A stretch of 64,000 bases of DNA from Micromonospora pallida (GCF_900090325.1 NZ_FMHW01000002.1:558001-622000); one strand, 5' to 3'. Shown: positions 55,801-64,000, counted from the first letter of the stretch. A program made the numbers and translations. The notes: generated by a model not told the origin, from the sequence alone.

Positions 55801-55803
55801 CCC

Positions 55804-56193
55804 GTGATGACCGTTATCGGGGGGCCGATGGAAGAGCAGTGGGTGGACGACCACGCCGGGCCGGTGGTCCGGCCGTACGCGGTGACCCGTGGACGGGCCC
55901 GGCCGGTCACCGGAACGTTCGACCTGATCTCCCTCGTGACGGCGATCCAGTCGGACGTCACACCGGAGGCGGGTCTCGGGCCGGAGCACCTGGCGATCGT
56001 CGGACTGTGTCAACGGATGCAGTCGGTCGCGGAGATAGCCGCGCACCTCGACCTGCCGGTGGGCACCATCCGAGTGCTCCTGGGTGACCTGGTGGCCCGC
56101 AACATGGTGCAGGTCCGTGAGCCGCGGGCCACCAGCGGCCTTCCCGACGACAGCATTTTCGAGGCGGTTATCAATGGACTACGGGCACTCTGA
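55804..56193 (+). CDS. cvnC: Conservon DUF742 protein CvnC
   Basis: This 129-residue DUF742 protein has the typical WVDDHAGPVVRPYAVTRGRA start and HLAIVGLCQRMQSVAEIAAH, LDLPVGTIRVLLGDLVARN, a winged-helix-like C-terminal part. CvnC helps assemble the conservon at the membrane. The start is uncertain: the GTG at 55804, the ATG at 55807, or the ATG at 55828 behind GGGGGG. It overlaps cvnD by 20 bp. Confidence 0.9.
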   Translation: MMTVIGGPMEEQWVDDHAGPVVRPYAVTRGRARPVTGTFDLISLVTAIQSDVTPEAGLGPEHLAIVGLCQRMQSVAEIAAHLDLPVGTIRVLLGDLVARNMVQVREPRATSGLPDDSIFEAVINGLRAL

Positions 56194-56764
56194 GCAGCCG
56201 ACGGTGCCCACCGCGATCAAGATCCTGATCGCGGGTGGTTTCGGCGTGGGCAAGACGACCATGGTCGGCGCGGTGAGCGAGACCCGACCGCTGCGGACGG
56301 AGGAGGTCCTCACCGAGTCGGGCGTCGGCATCGACGACCTGTCCGGGGTGGAGGACAAGGTGACCACCACCGTGGCGATGGACTTCGGCCGGATCACCAT
56401 CAGCGAAGACCTGGTGCTCTACCTCTTCGGCACGCCGGGCCAGGACCGCTTTTGGTTCGTCTGGGACGAGCTGGCGCTCGGGGCGATCGGGGCGGTGGTG
56501 CTCGCCGACACCCGCCGACTGGCCGACTGCTTCCCCTCGATCGACTATTTCGAGGGGCGGGGCACCCCGTTCGTGGTGGCGGTGAACTGCTTCGAGGGCG
56601 CCCGCCGGTACCGGCTCGACGAGGTGCAGGCGGCGCTGAACCTCGACTCGGACGTGCCGGTGCTGCTCTGCGACGCCCGGCAGCGGCAGTCCAGCAAGGA
56701 CGTGCTCATCACCCTGCTCGAGCACGCCATGAAGACGCGGGCCGCGCGCGGCAGCGCGGGGTGA
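56174..56764 (+). CDS. cvnD: Conservon Ras-like GTPase CvnD
   Basis: CvnD is the small ATP/GTP-binding protein that ends the conservon. The 196-residue product has the P-loop ILIAGGFGVGKTTMVGAVSE, the G2/G3 region TTTVAMDFGRITI and LYLFGTPGQDRFWFVWDELA, and the G4-like VAVNCFEGARRYR. The DxxG motif reads GTPGQ, as usual for CvnD. It starts at the ATG at 56174, inside the end of cvnC, and its stop lies in a hairpin shared with the opposing operon. Confidence 0.93.
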   Translation: MDYGHSEQPTVPTAIKILIAGGFGVGKTTMVGAVSETRPLRTEEVLTESGVGIDDLSGVEDKVTTTVAMDFGRITISEDLVLYLFGTPGQDRFWFVWDELALGAIGAVVLADTRRLADCFPSIDYFEGRGTPFVVAVNCFEGARRYRLDEVQAALNLDSDVPVLLCDARQRQSSKDVLITLLEHAMKTRAARGSAG

Positions 56765-56795
56765 CCCCGGGCCGGTGACCGGGACCGGGGGTCAC
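56761..56795. terminator. Hairpin shared by convergent operons
   Basis: GTGACCCCGG (56761-56770) pairs with CCGGGGGTCAC (56785-56795) with one bulge. The stop codons of cvnD (56762-56764) and of the opposing ATP-grasp gene (56792-56794) both lie inside the stem. It may end both transcripts. Confidence 0.55.
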
Positions 56796-58021
56796 CGGGC
56801 GGGCGTGGTGGTCAGCCGGTAGCAGTCGATGGTCCGGCGTACGTCGCACCGCACCGTGGCCTCGTCCGGGCCACGGAACCGGAAGGTGCCGCCCACGTGG
56901 AGGTAACCTCCCGTACCGTCGAAGACCTCACCGACCTCGGGGACGACCTCGGCGTAGATCCCGTCGACCACGGCCCGGGGCGACGTGCGCGCGACCACCC
57001 GGCTGGGTAGCGGGCGCGGCTCCGGGAAGATGAGCCAACCACCCCCGGCGGGCTCGGTGTGTGCCGTGGCGGGGGTGGCCGGCGGGAGCCCGACCGTCAG
57101 GCGGAACGTCTCCGCGAGCAGGTCGATCCCGAACAGTTCCCGGTGCAGGTCCGGCAGCGGTCCGCCGCCGGGACGCAGCCCCACCTCCAGGAAGACCAAC
57201 TCGTCGCCGGGGGTGTGGAACAGCTCCAGGTGGAACGGACCGTCCGCCAGGTCGAGCGCGTCCAGGCACCGCGCGGCGAAGTCCGTCGCCCGGTCGCGGA
57301 GTGGGCCGTGGTCGAGCAGCACCGAGCCCAGCGGCGCGCCGTTGGCGAAGGCGAAGCAGGTGTTCACGTAGGCCGAGGCGCTCACGAAGTGGAAGCGGCC
57401 GTCCACGCGCACCCCGTCGACGTGCAGCACCCGGCCCTCGACGAACTCCTCGCACTCGTGCGCGGCCAGGTCCAGGCCGGTCAGGGCCGCGGTCAGCGCC
57501 TCGACCGTGTCCACCCGCCGCACCCCGGCGGAGGCGACCCCGGCACGCGGCTTGACGACGACCGGCAGGCCCAGCGTGGCGACGACCTCCTTGGCGAGCA
57601 GCGTCGGGTTCGTACCGGGCTCGAGTTCCACGAACCGGGGAGCGCGTAGTCCGGCCCCGGACACGCGCTCCTTCATGTACGGCTTGTCGCGGAAGCGCCG
57701 GACGAACTCGTGGCTCCACCCGGGCACGCCGAGCGCCTCCCGGAGCCGGGCGGCGGTGAGCAGGTCCATCTCGGAGATGCCGACGACGCCCGAGAAGGGC
57801 CCCAGCCGCCCGGTCAGCGCCCGGGCCGCCGGCAGCACCGTGTCCAGGTCGAGGTCCGCCACCACGACGGTGTCGAGAGCGTTCGCGGTGTCCAGGACGG
57901 ACGTCCCGGCAGCCAGGGTCAGGTAGGCCATCCGTCCCTCGTCCGGCCGGAGATACCGGTGGTACTCCCCGAACTCGTTGCCGAACCGGTTGAGGATCAG
58001 GTAACGCGGTACCTCGCTCAT
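56792..58021 (-). CDS. ATP-grasp ligase, L-amino-acid-ligase-like
   Basis: This 409-residue ATP-grasp protein resembles carnosine-synthase/BL00235-like amino-acid ligases. Features are FRDKPYMKERVSGAGLRAPR, the ATP lysine in LPVVVKPRAGVASAGVRRVD, HECEEFVEGRVLHVDGVRVD and the Mg-binding GPFHLELFHTPGDELVFLEV, then GLRPGGG. Such enzymes join two substrates through an acyl phosphate. It starts at the ATG at 58021, overlapping the MFS stop by 4 bp, and is the last gene of the five-gene operon. Confidence 0.83.
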   Translation of the reverse strand: MSEVPRYLILNRFGNEFGEYHRYLRPDEGRMAYLTLAAGTSVLDTANALDTVVVADLDLDTVLPAARALTGRLGPFSGVVGISEMDLLTAARLREALGVPGWSHEFVRRFRDKPYMKERVSGAGLRAPRFVELEPGTNPTLLAKEVVATLGLPVVVKPRAGVASAGVRRVDTVEALTAALTGLDLAAHECEEFVEGRVLHVDGVRVDGRFHFVSASAYVNTCFAFANGAPLGSVLLDHGPLRDRATDFAARCLDALDLADGPFHLELFHTPGDELVFLEVGLRPGGGPLPDLHRELFGIDLLAETFRLTVGLPPATPATAHTEPAGGGWLIFPEPRPLPSRVVARTSPRAVVDGIYAEVVPEVGEVFDGTGGYLHVGGTFRFRGPDEATVRCDVRRTIDCYRLTTTPAR

Positions 58022-59442
58022 GTCGGAGCGGCCTCGGTCGGGGCGGTCTCGGCTGGCGCGGCGGCGTCGGCGGGTTTCGCGGACCGTTCGGCGGCCAGGC
58101 AGACCAGCGCGCCGACCCCGGCCGTGCCGACCAGGAGCAGCAGAACGTCGCGGATGGTGCCGACGGTCGGTACGGTGCCGCCGCCCTCCTGGAGCACCGC
58201 GCCCATCACGGCGGTGCCCACCATCGAGCCGATCTGCATCGACGTGACCAGCACACCGGCCGCGCCACCGGCGGACTCGGGCCGGACCCGGTGCAGCGCG
58301 ACGGTGGCCAACGGCGTGAAGAGGAACGCGTTGCCGGTCCCGACCACCACCATCGGCCCGACCAGTCCCGCCCAGCCGGCCCCCGCCCGGACCTGCGTGA
58401 ACGTCCAGAGCAGGCCGGCGACCGTGGCGGCCATCCCGAAGAACAGCAGGTGCTTGCCCTCGACCTTCTCGGAGAGCTTGCCGGCCACCGGATCGAACGC
58501 GACCGAGAAGACCGACGCCACCATCAGCAGCAGCCCGGCCCGCCAGGCGCCGAACTGCAACACGGACTGGAAGGTCACCGAGAGCACCACGATGAGTCCG
58601 ATCACGGTCAGCGAGACCACGACCGAGAAGACGTTCATCACTGCGAAGTTCCGGTCCCGGAAGAGCGCGAACGGCACCAGCGGTTCGCGGTCCTGACGTC
58701 GCCGTTGCTGCGCCAGGAAGACGGCGAAGAGCACCAGCCCGGCCGCGATCACCGCCCAGATGCCGGCGTTCCACGAGTAGCGTGCGCCCTGACTGACCCC
58801 GAAGGCCAGCAGGAGCAGGAAGGCCGTGGCCAGCACGACACCGCCGACGTCGAGCCGGTGCTCCTTCCGGCCCCCGGTCGCCGGGATGGTCGCCGCGGCG
58901 AGCAGCAGCATGACCACGCCGATCGGGATGTTGACCAGGAACACCCAGCGCCAGTCGAGGCTGCCCACCAGGAGACCGCCGACCACCGGGCCGAGCACCG
59001 CCGCCGAGCCGCCGACGCCGCCCCGGATCCCCAGCGCCATGCCGCGCCGCTCCGGCGGGAACGCCTCGACCAGCAGGGCCATCGTCTGCGGGACGAAGAG
59101 GGCCGCGCCCACGCCCTGGATCGCGCGGGCGGCGATGAGCTGGGTCGGGCTGTCGGCCAGGCCACCGGCGAGGCTGAAGACGGTGAAGACCGTGACACCG
59201 AGCAGGAAGATGCGCCGGCGTCCGTAGAGGTCACCGAGCCGACCCGCGGTGATCAGCAGGGCGGCGAGCGCGAGGATGTAGCTGCTCAGCGCCCAGACCA
59301 CCTGGTCGAGGGAGGCGTCCAGGTCCCGCACGATGTCCGGGATCGCGATGGCGAGCACCGCGATGTCCAGTTGGGACATGAAGTACGCCAGGCACAGGAC
59401 GGCCAGGATGGCCCACGGGTTGCCGCGCAGTCTCGTCGTCAT
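58018..59442 (-). CDS. MFS exporter (DHA2 type)
   Basis: This 474-residue major facilitator protein has about 14 hydrophobic segments, as in the drug:H+ antiporter-2 group. Motifs are FMSQLDIAVLAIAIPDIVRD, GRLGDLYGRRRIFLLGVTVF (motif A) and GVGAALFVPQTMALLVEAFP. An Ala/Pro-rich tail ends it. In this operon it most likely exports the product made by the ligases. The ATG at 59442 overlaps the PaaK-like stop by 4 bp. Confidence 0.9.
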   Translation of the reverse strand: MTTRLRGNPWAILAVLCLAYFMSQLDIAVLAIAIPDIVRDLDASLDQVVWALSSYILALAALLITAGRLGDLYGRRRIFLLGVTVFTVFSLAGGLADSPTQLIAARAIQGVGAALFVPQTMALLVEAFPPERRGMALGIRGGVGGSAAVLGPVVGGLLVGSLDWRWVFLVNIPIGVVMLLLAAATIPATGGRKEHRLDVGGVVLATAFLLLLAFGVSQGARYSWNAGIWAVIAAGLVLFAVFLAQQRRRQDREPLVPFALFRDRNFAVMNVFSVVVSLTVIGLIVVLSVTFQSVLQFGAWRAGLLLMVASVFSVAFDPVAGKLSEKVEGKHLLFFGMAATVAGLLWTFTQVRAGAGWAGLVGPMVVVGTGNAFLFTPLATVALHRVRPESAGGAAGVLVTSMQIGSMVGTAVMGAVLQEGGGTVPTVGTIRDVLLLLVGTAGVGALVCLAAERSAKPADAAAPAETAPTEAAPT

Positions 59443-60596
59443 CGGTTCCGCCAGATCATCGGGGGCACCTTGTTGGTCCGTGCCACGCGGTGCAGCCGCT
59501 CGACCCGGTCGACCGTCACCGCCTCCGGATAGGTCTGCAGGATCAGCGGCAGGTCGTACCAGCTCCGTACCAGCCGTTCGCGGACCCGGGCGGGATCGGC
59601 GTCCCCGGTGAAACGTACGGCCACCTGCCGTACCGAGTGCCGTGCCTCCGGGCTGCGGGTGAGGACGAGTTGTGCCTCGGTCACGCCGGGATTCTCCCGT
59701 ACGCCGGCGAGGATCTCGTTGATGCCGAAGAGCGAGCCGTACAGTTTGATGGCGTCGTCGGCGCGCCCGACGACCCGCAGCGCCTGCGGCCGCCCGCACC
59801 GGCACGAGGCGGCAGCGACCCGGTCGCCGAGCCGGTAGCGGACGGTTGGCACGGTCCACCCGTCGCCGACCCGGGACAACAGGGCCCCGTCGTCGTCGAG
59901 TTCCAGCAGTTGGTCCGACATCAGGTGCAGGACCGACAGGTCGCAGCCGGGGTCGTTGGTGGCGATGACGAAGGTCTCCACCGATCCGTAGTTCGCCCAG
60001 AAGCGTGCCTGCGGGAAGGCCGCCCGTACGGTCGCCTCCTTCGCCGGGGTCCACGGCTCGGCCATCCAGATCACCCGGCGGACGTCGAGGTCGACGCCGT
60101 GGTCGAGTACGCCCTGTGCCAGGTCGGCCAGCGCGGTGGGCGTACCGGCCAGCGCGTCGACGCCGACCTCCCGGAAGATCGGCAGCCAGTCCGCGACCTC
60201 GTCCGGGCCGTACGGCCCGGCGGGCAGGACGTGGCACCGGCTGCGCTCGGCGAGGGTCTGCATGTAGTAGTGCGACGCCCACAACCGGCCCGGGGTGAAG
60301 AGGTTGAGCAGCACGTTTCCCGGTTCGAGAGGACGCCAGACGGCGCGTAGCCGGTCGATGGCCTGGTGGTGGGCGACGAAGGTCAGCTTCGGTCGTCCGG
60401 TGGTGCCGCCGCTGGACATCACCGCGGCGCCACCGGCGGCGCTGAGCTGCCGCGACACCGCGAGGATCTCGGCCGGGCCGGTGACGGCGAGGTCGGTCAG
60501 CCCGGTGACCGAGTCCGGTACCGGCGCCCCGCCAATCGCGGCCAGCTCCTTCGCCTGGACCAGCAGCGCCTCCCAGGGCAGCTCGCCGATGGTCAT
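59439..60596 (-). CDS. PaaK-like adenylate-forming enzyme
   Basis: This 385-residue protein belongs to the phenylacetate-CoA-ligase-like branch of adenylating enzymes. It has the ATP loop VMSSGGTTGRPKLTFV, the acyl-adenylate motif WANYGSVETFVIATND, and ASCRCGRPQALRVVGRADDA with the Cys pair typical of this branch. It should activate a carboxylic acid as an AMP ester, perhaps for CoA or amide transfer. The start is the ATG at 60596, overlapping the upstream ATP-grasp stop by 4 bp. The length is slightly short compared with PaaK (about 430). Confidence 0.8.
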   Translation of the reverse strand: MTIGELPWEALLVQAKELAAIGGAPVPDSVTGLTDLAVTGPAEILAVSRQLSAAGGAAVMSSGGTTGRPKLTFVAHHQAIDRLRAVWRPLEPGNVLLNLFTPGRLWASHYYMQTLAERSRCHVLPAGPYGPDEVADWLPIFREVGVDALAGTPTALADLAQGVLDHGVDLDVRRVIWMAEPWTPAKEATVRAAFPQARFWANYGSVETFVIATNDPGCDLSVLHLMSDQLLELDDDGALLSRVGDGWTVPTVRYRLGDRVAAASCRCGRPQALRVVGRADDAIKLYGSLFGINEILAGVRENPGVTEAQLVLTRSPEARHSVRQVAVRFTGDADPARVRERLVRSWYDLPLILQTYPEAVTVDRVERLHRVARTNKVPPMIWRNR

Positions 60597-61591
60597 CGAC
60601 TCGTCCGGTCGGCCAGCCAGCGCGCGTGGCCCCGCTGGTACGCCCCGAACCGGGCGGTGACCAGGGACCGGGCGACGACGTCCTGCTCCGCGTCCATGGA
60701 GAACCCGATCGCGCCGTCCACCTCGATCTCGGAGAGCCAGAACCGCTCGCCGTCGGAGATGAAGTCCACCGAGAAGTACGGCGTGGGCAGGCGCTCGGCC
60801 AGGTAGGTGATGGTGCTGTCGAGTTCGGCCGGCAGGTCGGTGAACCCGCGCTCGTGCCGACCGCCCACAGTCTTGGTGACCATCAGGCAGTAGCCCTCCT
60901 TGGTGCCCTGCAACACGGTGTGCGCCCGCCCGTCGACCACGTAGACCCGGGTTTCGCGCGGGTCCTTGAGGTAGGGCTGGGCCACCAGCGGCGTCTCGGC
61001 GCCCCCGGCCAGGCCGATCACGCCGCGCAGGTCGTGCACGTTGTACACCACCGAGATGCCGAGGCCCATGCCCCAGTTCGCCGGCTTGATGATCATGGGG
61101 TAGTCGAGGTTGGCGAAGGCCTCGTCGTAGTGCCCGGTCATCGCCTCGCGCCCGCTGGCCACCCGCACCGTGGGCAGCGGCGGCACCGGGCTCTGCGCCA
61201 GGTGTACGACGGTCGCCAGCTTGTCCTCGCCGAGGTAGGTCAGCCAGGGCGGGATCGGCAGGTAGAAGCCGAGCGTCTCCAGGACGGTGAAGAGGTAGAG
61301 CTGGTTGGCGACGTCGACCACCTGGTGCGGCAGGGAGTAGATGGCGGTGACGAAGATGGTGTCCTCCGGCGTGACCCGCTCACCGTTGAGGAACACCCGG
61401 GGCTGCCGGGGGTCGGTGCCGTCGACCGCGATCTCGTCCGGTTTGTGCAGGCTCATCCGGAGCCCGAGCGTGGCGGCGATCTCCCGGTAGGCGCCCCAGA
61501 CGCCCTGCTCCTCGTAGTCGCGCTGCCAGGCGGTGCCGCGGTCGGGGTAGATCCAGCACAGTCTCGTCGCGGGGCTGGGCGATGTGGTCAA
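60593..61591 (-). CDS. ATP-grasp ligase, RimK/GshB-like
   Basis: This 332-residue ATP-grasp enzyme has LDYPMIIKPANWGMGLGISV as the ATP-binding lysine loop, PLVAQPYLKDPRETRVYVVD, and PYFSVDFISDGERFWLSEIE with the metal-binding Glu. It is related to RimK and glutathione synthetase-like ligases that add amino acids or amines to a carboxylate. It starts with TTG at 61591, overlapping the ANL-hydrolase stop by 4 bp (TTGA), with GGAGA upstream. The substrate is unknown. Confidence 0.8.
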   Translation of the reverse strand: MTTSPSPATRLCWIYPDRGTAWQRDYEEQGVWGAYREIAATLGLRMSLHKPDEIAVDGTDPRQPRVFLNGERVTPEDTIFVTAIYSLPHQVVDVANQLYLFTVLETLGFYLPIPPWLTYLGEDKLATVVHLAQSPVPPLPTVRVASGREAMTGHYDEAFANLDYPMIIKPANWGMGLGISVVYNVHDLRGVIGLAGGAETPLVAQPYLKDPRETRVYVVDGRAHTVLQGTKEGYCLMVTKTVGGRHERGFTDLPAELDSTITYLAERLPTPYFSVDFISDGERFWLSEIEVDGAIGFSMDAEQDVVARSLVTARFGAYQRGHARWLADRTSR

Positions 61592-63954
61592 CGAGTCTCC
61601 TTGACGAAGTCGCGGAGGACCGAGGTGAACTTCTCGGGCTCCTCCAGGAACGGCATGTGCCCGCTGTGCGCGAAGGTCTCCAACCGGGCGTCGGGCATGG
61701 CCTCGTGCAGCCACCCGCCCACGTCGGTGGGGTAGACCTGACTGCGTGCCCCGTGGACCAGCAGGGTGGGCAGCGTCGTCGTGGTCAGCTGCTCCCGCCA
61801 GTCCCGGGTCAGCACGTCGAGCCAGAGCGCCAGCACGGAGACGGCCGAACAACTCCTCGTCTCGGCCATGAGCCGCTGGAGCGTCGCCGGGTCGGGCTCG
61901 GTGCCGGCCGCGAAGGAACCGCGAACCAGGTTGTCCAGGAAGCCCTGCGGATCGGCCCAGATGGCCCGCTGGGTGTGCACCGCGCCGGCTGCGTCGAGGC
62001 CGCCGAAGGCGGCGTGGGTCCAGTCCGCGTCGGCCAGGATCCGCGGCGACATCTCGACCGAGACCAACCTGGACACCCGGTCGGTGCCGAACAGGTCCAG
62101 GTAGGTCCAGGCGACGCCGGCGCCGAGCGACCAGCCGACGAGCGTCACGTCCCGCAGCTCCAGGCGGTCGACGACGGACCGGACGGACCGGGCCGCGTCG
62201 TCGATGGTCCAGCCCGGCGCCGGATCGGCGGTGCCCCCGTGGCCGGGCAGGTCCACCAGCACCACGTCGTGGTCCTGGCTGAGGTCCGCCGCCACCTCGT
62301 CGAAGTACGCCGAGGTCATCGCCAGGCCGGGAACGAACAGCAGGGTCGGCGTCCGACTCAGTCGACGGTGTCGGATCAGGTTCGCACTCCGGTCTGCGGG
62401 CACGACGGTTTCCCCTTCCGGCGGTTCCCCGGTCGGCGCGGACACCCACTGGCGGCGCAGGAGCGACTTGTGCGGCTTGCCGACCGCGGTGTAGGCGAGG
62501 GCTTCCACGAGGTGGATCGGGCCGGTCAGGCCGTGTCCGTCGAGCACGGTCCGGATCGACGCCTCGACCTCCGTCCGGGCCGTCTCCGGCGCGGGCCGGG
62601 CCACGATCACGACCTGGTTGCCGTACGCGCTGGGCTCGACCGGCAGGGTGACCGACTCTCGTACCGGGCAGCGCTGCTGGATCTCCTCGTCCAACATCGG
62701 CGCGAGCAGCAGGCCCTCCCGCGCGGCGAGCGCCTCACTGACCCGACCCAGGATCCGGTACGAGCCGTCGGCGTTGCGTTGGGCGACGTCGCCGGTCCAG
62801 TACTCGCCGTCGCGGAAGGTCCGCGCGTGCGCCTCGGGATTGTTGAGGTAGCCCTCGCTGGTGTACGCGGACCGCAGCACCAACTCCCCGACTGCATGCC
62901 GGGCTGCGCCCGAACTCTCCCCGACTGCATGCCGGGCTGCGCCCGAACTCTCCCCGACCGCGTGCTGGGTCGTCGGGCCGCCGTCCGGCATCGGGTCGAG
63001 CCGGGCGCTCACCCCCCGTACCAGCGACATGTCCGCGTCGGTCTGCACCGTGTCGGTTAGGTTCACCGCGGCCAGGCCGAACTCGGTCGATCCGTAGAGC
63101 TGCCGGATCCGGACCCCGAGCACCGCGTCGCAGTCCCGGATCACCTGCGGGCTGACGTAGGTGCCGCCGCAGAAGGGCAGCCGCAGCGAGCTGACGTCCG
63201 CGTCGCCGTGCTGCCGGGCCGCCTCGATGAGCTGTTCGTAGTGGCGCGGCAGCGCACTCAGCACGGTCGCCCCGCTGTCCGCCAACGCACGTAGTTGCTC
63301 CGCCGGGCCGGCGTGCGGGTCGCCGAGCACGAGTTCGCCACCACCGAGCAGGGCGGCGAAGACGTGCAGGTCCGTGGCGTGCGCGACGTCCAGCGGGTGA
63401 CGGCAGAAGAAGACGTCCTGCGCGGTGAGACCGGTGTGTCGGATCCACCGGCGTCGCTCGGCCACGAACTTGTCCTGCCGCCAGGACATCATCTTTGGGA
63501 AGCCGGTCGAGCCCGAGGTCCACAGCAGCCGGAAGCGGCCCCGGTGGGACGGGCCGGGCGTGTCCGGCAGCGGGTCGGCGGTGAGCAGGTCGGCGAGGTC
63601 CAGCACCCGGGTGGTGCCGGGCAGGGGAGCGCGGCGGCCGTCCGCGACGACCACCGTCGGTCCGGTCAGGTCCAACGCCGTGCGTACGTCCTCGGCGCTG
63701 AACTCGCGGATCATCGGCACGTAGGTCGCCCCGAGCCGGGCGACCGCCAGGATCAGGGCGACGTACCCGATGCTGTTGTCCATCGAGACCGCCACCACGT
63801 GGCCGTCGCCCACACCAGCCCGGGCCAGGCCACCACCCACCCGGTCGGCGAGGGCGCACAGGTGGGCGTACGTCGCGGTGTCGCCGTCGGTGGTGCGGAC
63901 CGCAGAAGCCTGCGGATCGCGGCGGGCGACAGCGCGCACGGCGTCGTAGAGCAC
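61588..63954 (-). CDS. ANL adenylate-forming ligase fused to an alpha/beta hydrolase
   Basis: The 788-residue protein joins an AMP-binding ligase (residues about 1-510) to an alpha/beta hydrolase (about 530-788). Ligase motifs are LLWTSGSTGFPKMMSW (A3), IRQLYGSTEFGLA (A5), GEYWTGDVAQR (A7), ILGRVSEALAAREG (A8) and TAVGKPHKSLLRR (A10). The hydrolase has LLFVPGLAMTSAYF, the nucleophile LVGWSLGAGVAW near residue 605, and the His in FAHSGHMPFLEEP. There is no carrier domain between them. An 11-residue repeat, HAVGESSGAAR, occurs twice near residue 335. The start is the GTG at 63954 with GGGGGG upstream. Confidence 0.86.
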   Translation of the reverse strand: MLYDAVRAVARRDPQASAVRTTDGDTATYAHLCALADRVGGGLARAGVGDGHVVAVSMDNSIGYVALILAVARLGATYVPMIREFSAEDVRTALDLTGPTVVVADGRRAPLPGTTRVLDLADLLTADPLPDTPGPSHRGRFRLLWTSGSTGFPKMMSWRQDKFVAERRRWIRHTGLTAQDVFFCRHPLDVAHATDLHVFAALLGGGELVLGDPHAGPAEQLRALADSGATVLSALPRHYEQLIEAARQHGDADVSSLRLPFCGGTYVSPQVIRDCDAVLGVRIRQLYGSTEFGLAAVNLTDTVQTDADMSLVRGVSARLDPMPDGGPTTQHAVGESSGAARHAVGESSGAARHAVGELVLRSAYTSEGYLNNPEAHARTFRDGEYWTGDVAQRNADGSYRILGRVSEALAAREGLLLAPMLDEEIQQRCPVRESVTLPVEPSAYGNQVVIVARPAPETARTEVEASIRTVLDGHGLTGPIHLVEALAYTAVGKPHKSLLRRQWVSAPTGEPPEGETVVPADRSANLIRHRRLSRTPTLLFVPGLAMTSAYFDEVAADLSQDHDVVLVDLPGHGGTADPAPGWTIDDAARSVRSVVDRLELRDVTLVGWSLGAGVAWTYLDLFGTDRVSRLVSVEMSPRILADADWTHAAFGGLDAAGAVHTQRAIWADPQGFLDNLVRGSFAAGTEPDPATLQRLMAETRSCSAVSVLALWLDVLTRDWREQLTTTTLPTLLVHGARSQVYPTDVGGWLHEAMPDARLETFAHSGHMPFLEEPEKFTSVLRDFVKETR
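62886..62951 (-). repeat. 33-bp perfect tandem duplication in the ANL gene
   Basis: Two identical 33-bp units (62886-62918 and 62919-62951), each CCCCGACTGCATGCCGGGCT followed by GCGCCCGAACTCT, and a partial third unit from 62952, encode HAVGESSGAAR twice between the A5 and A7 motifs. Because 33 is a multiple of 3 the frame is kept. Confidence 0.9.
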
Positions 63955-64000
63955 GGCATTCCCCCCTCGATCGGTGCTGGTACGTCGCGCGGAGCCGGCG

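Noticed and set aside
56792..63954. Classical NRPS cluster
   Set aside because: No condensation or carrier domain is visible; the adenylating enzymes are of the stand-alone ANL and PaaK types.

Overview
The window is high-GC actinobacterial chromosome. Its GC content, codon use, GTG and TTG starts, gene families and repeats look most like Micromonospora or a close relative in the Micromonosporaceae; this assignment is by recognition, not by a search. No rRNA, tRNA, CRISPR array, integrase or transposase was seen.

Layout. 1-8.1 kb (minus): a pentose-phosphate operon tkt-tal-pgi-zwf-opcA-pgl, in which zwf carries a one-base frameshift as sequenced and opcA and pgl are separated by a tandem repeat. 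8.4-12 kb: ctaB and ctaA (heme O and heme A synthesis) around a small unknown protein and an ATP-grasp enzyme. 12.2-19.1 kb (plus): sufR-sufB-sufD-Rieske-sufC-sufS-sufU-sufT, a tightly coupled Fe-S assembly operon ending in an 18-bp terminator stem. 19.5-26.5 kb: a LysE-type exporter, a large secreted reprolysin-like protease, an actinobacterial Vms1-like peptidyl-tRNA hydrolase and a secreted seven-bladed propeller. 26.8-32.8 kb is an accessory patch: two unknown Cys-containing proteins, a truncated hemoglobin, a decayed DUF559 gene, a DivIVA-like pair, a short GntR regulator and an XRE-ImmA/PIN module. 33-41 kb: a zinc peptidase, an ABC-F protein with a candidate leader peptide and attenuator, a GNAT enzyme, a small HTH protein, an enoyl-CoA hydratase, an ABC exporter, a Mug glycosylase and an SDR.

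41.8-44.3 kb (minus) is the first candidate system: a membrane protein with a Gly/Cys-rich tail, a DUF692 (MNIO) iron oxygenase and a partner protein, joined by two 4-bp overlaps. MNIO enzymes modify cysteines of ribosomal peptides, so the Cys tail is a natural substrate candidate.

44.4-48.5 kb: a TetR regulator with a palindromic operator, a nitrilase-family amidase, a RIO1-like kinase, a DUF2630 protein and a double GNAT protein. 48.7-56.8 kb (plus): P450, class I terpene synthase and class II diterpene cyclase, followed by a complete conservon (CvnA sensor kinase, CvnB roadblock, CvnC DUF742, CvnD GTPase) with its own promoter. 56.8-64 kb (minus): five genes all joined by 4-bp overlaps, namely an ANL ligase fused to an alpha/beta hydrolase, an ATP-grasp ligase, a PaaK-like ligase, an MFS exporter and a second ATP-grasp ligase. 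They look like a carrier-free amide or ester biosynthetic pathway with export. These two operons converge on a shared hairpin and are the second and third candidate systems.
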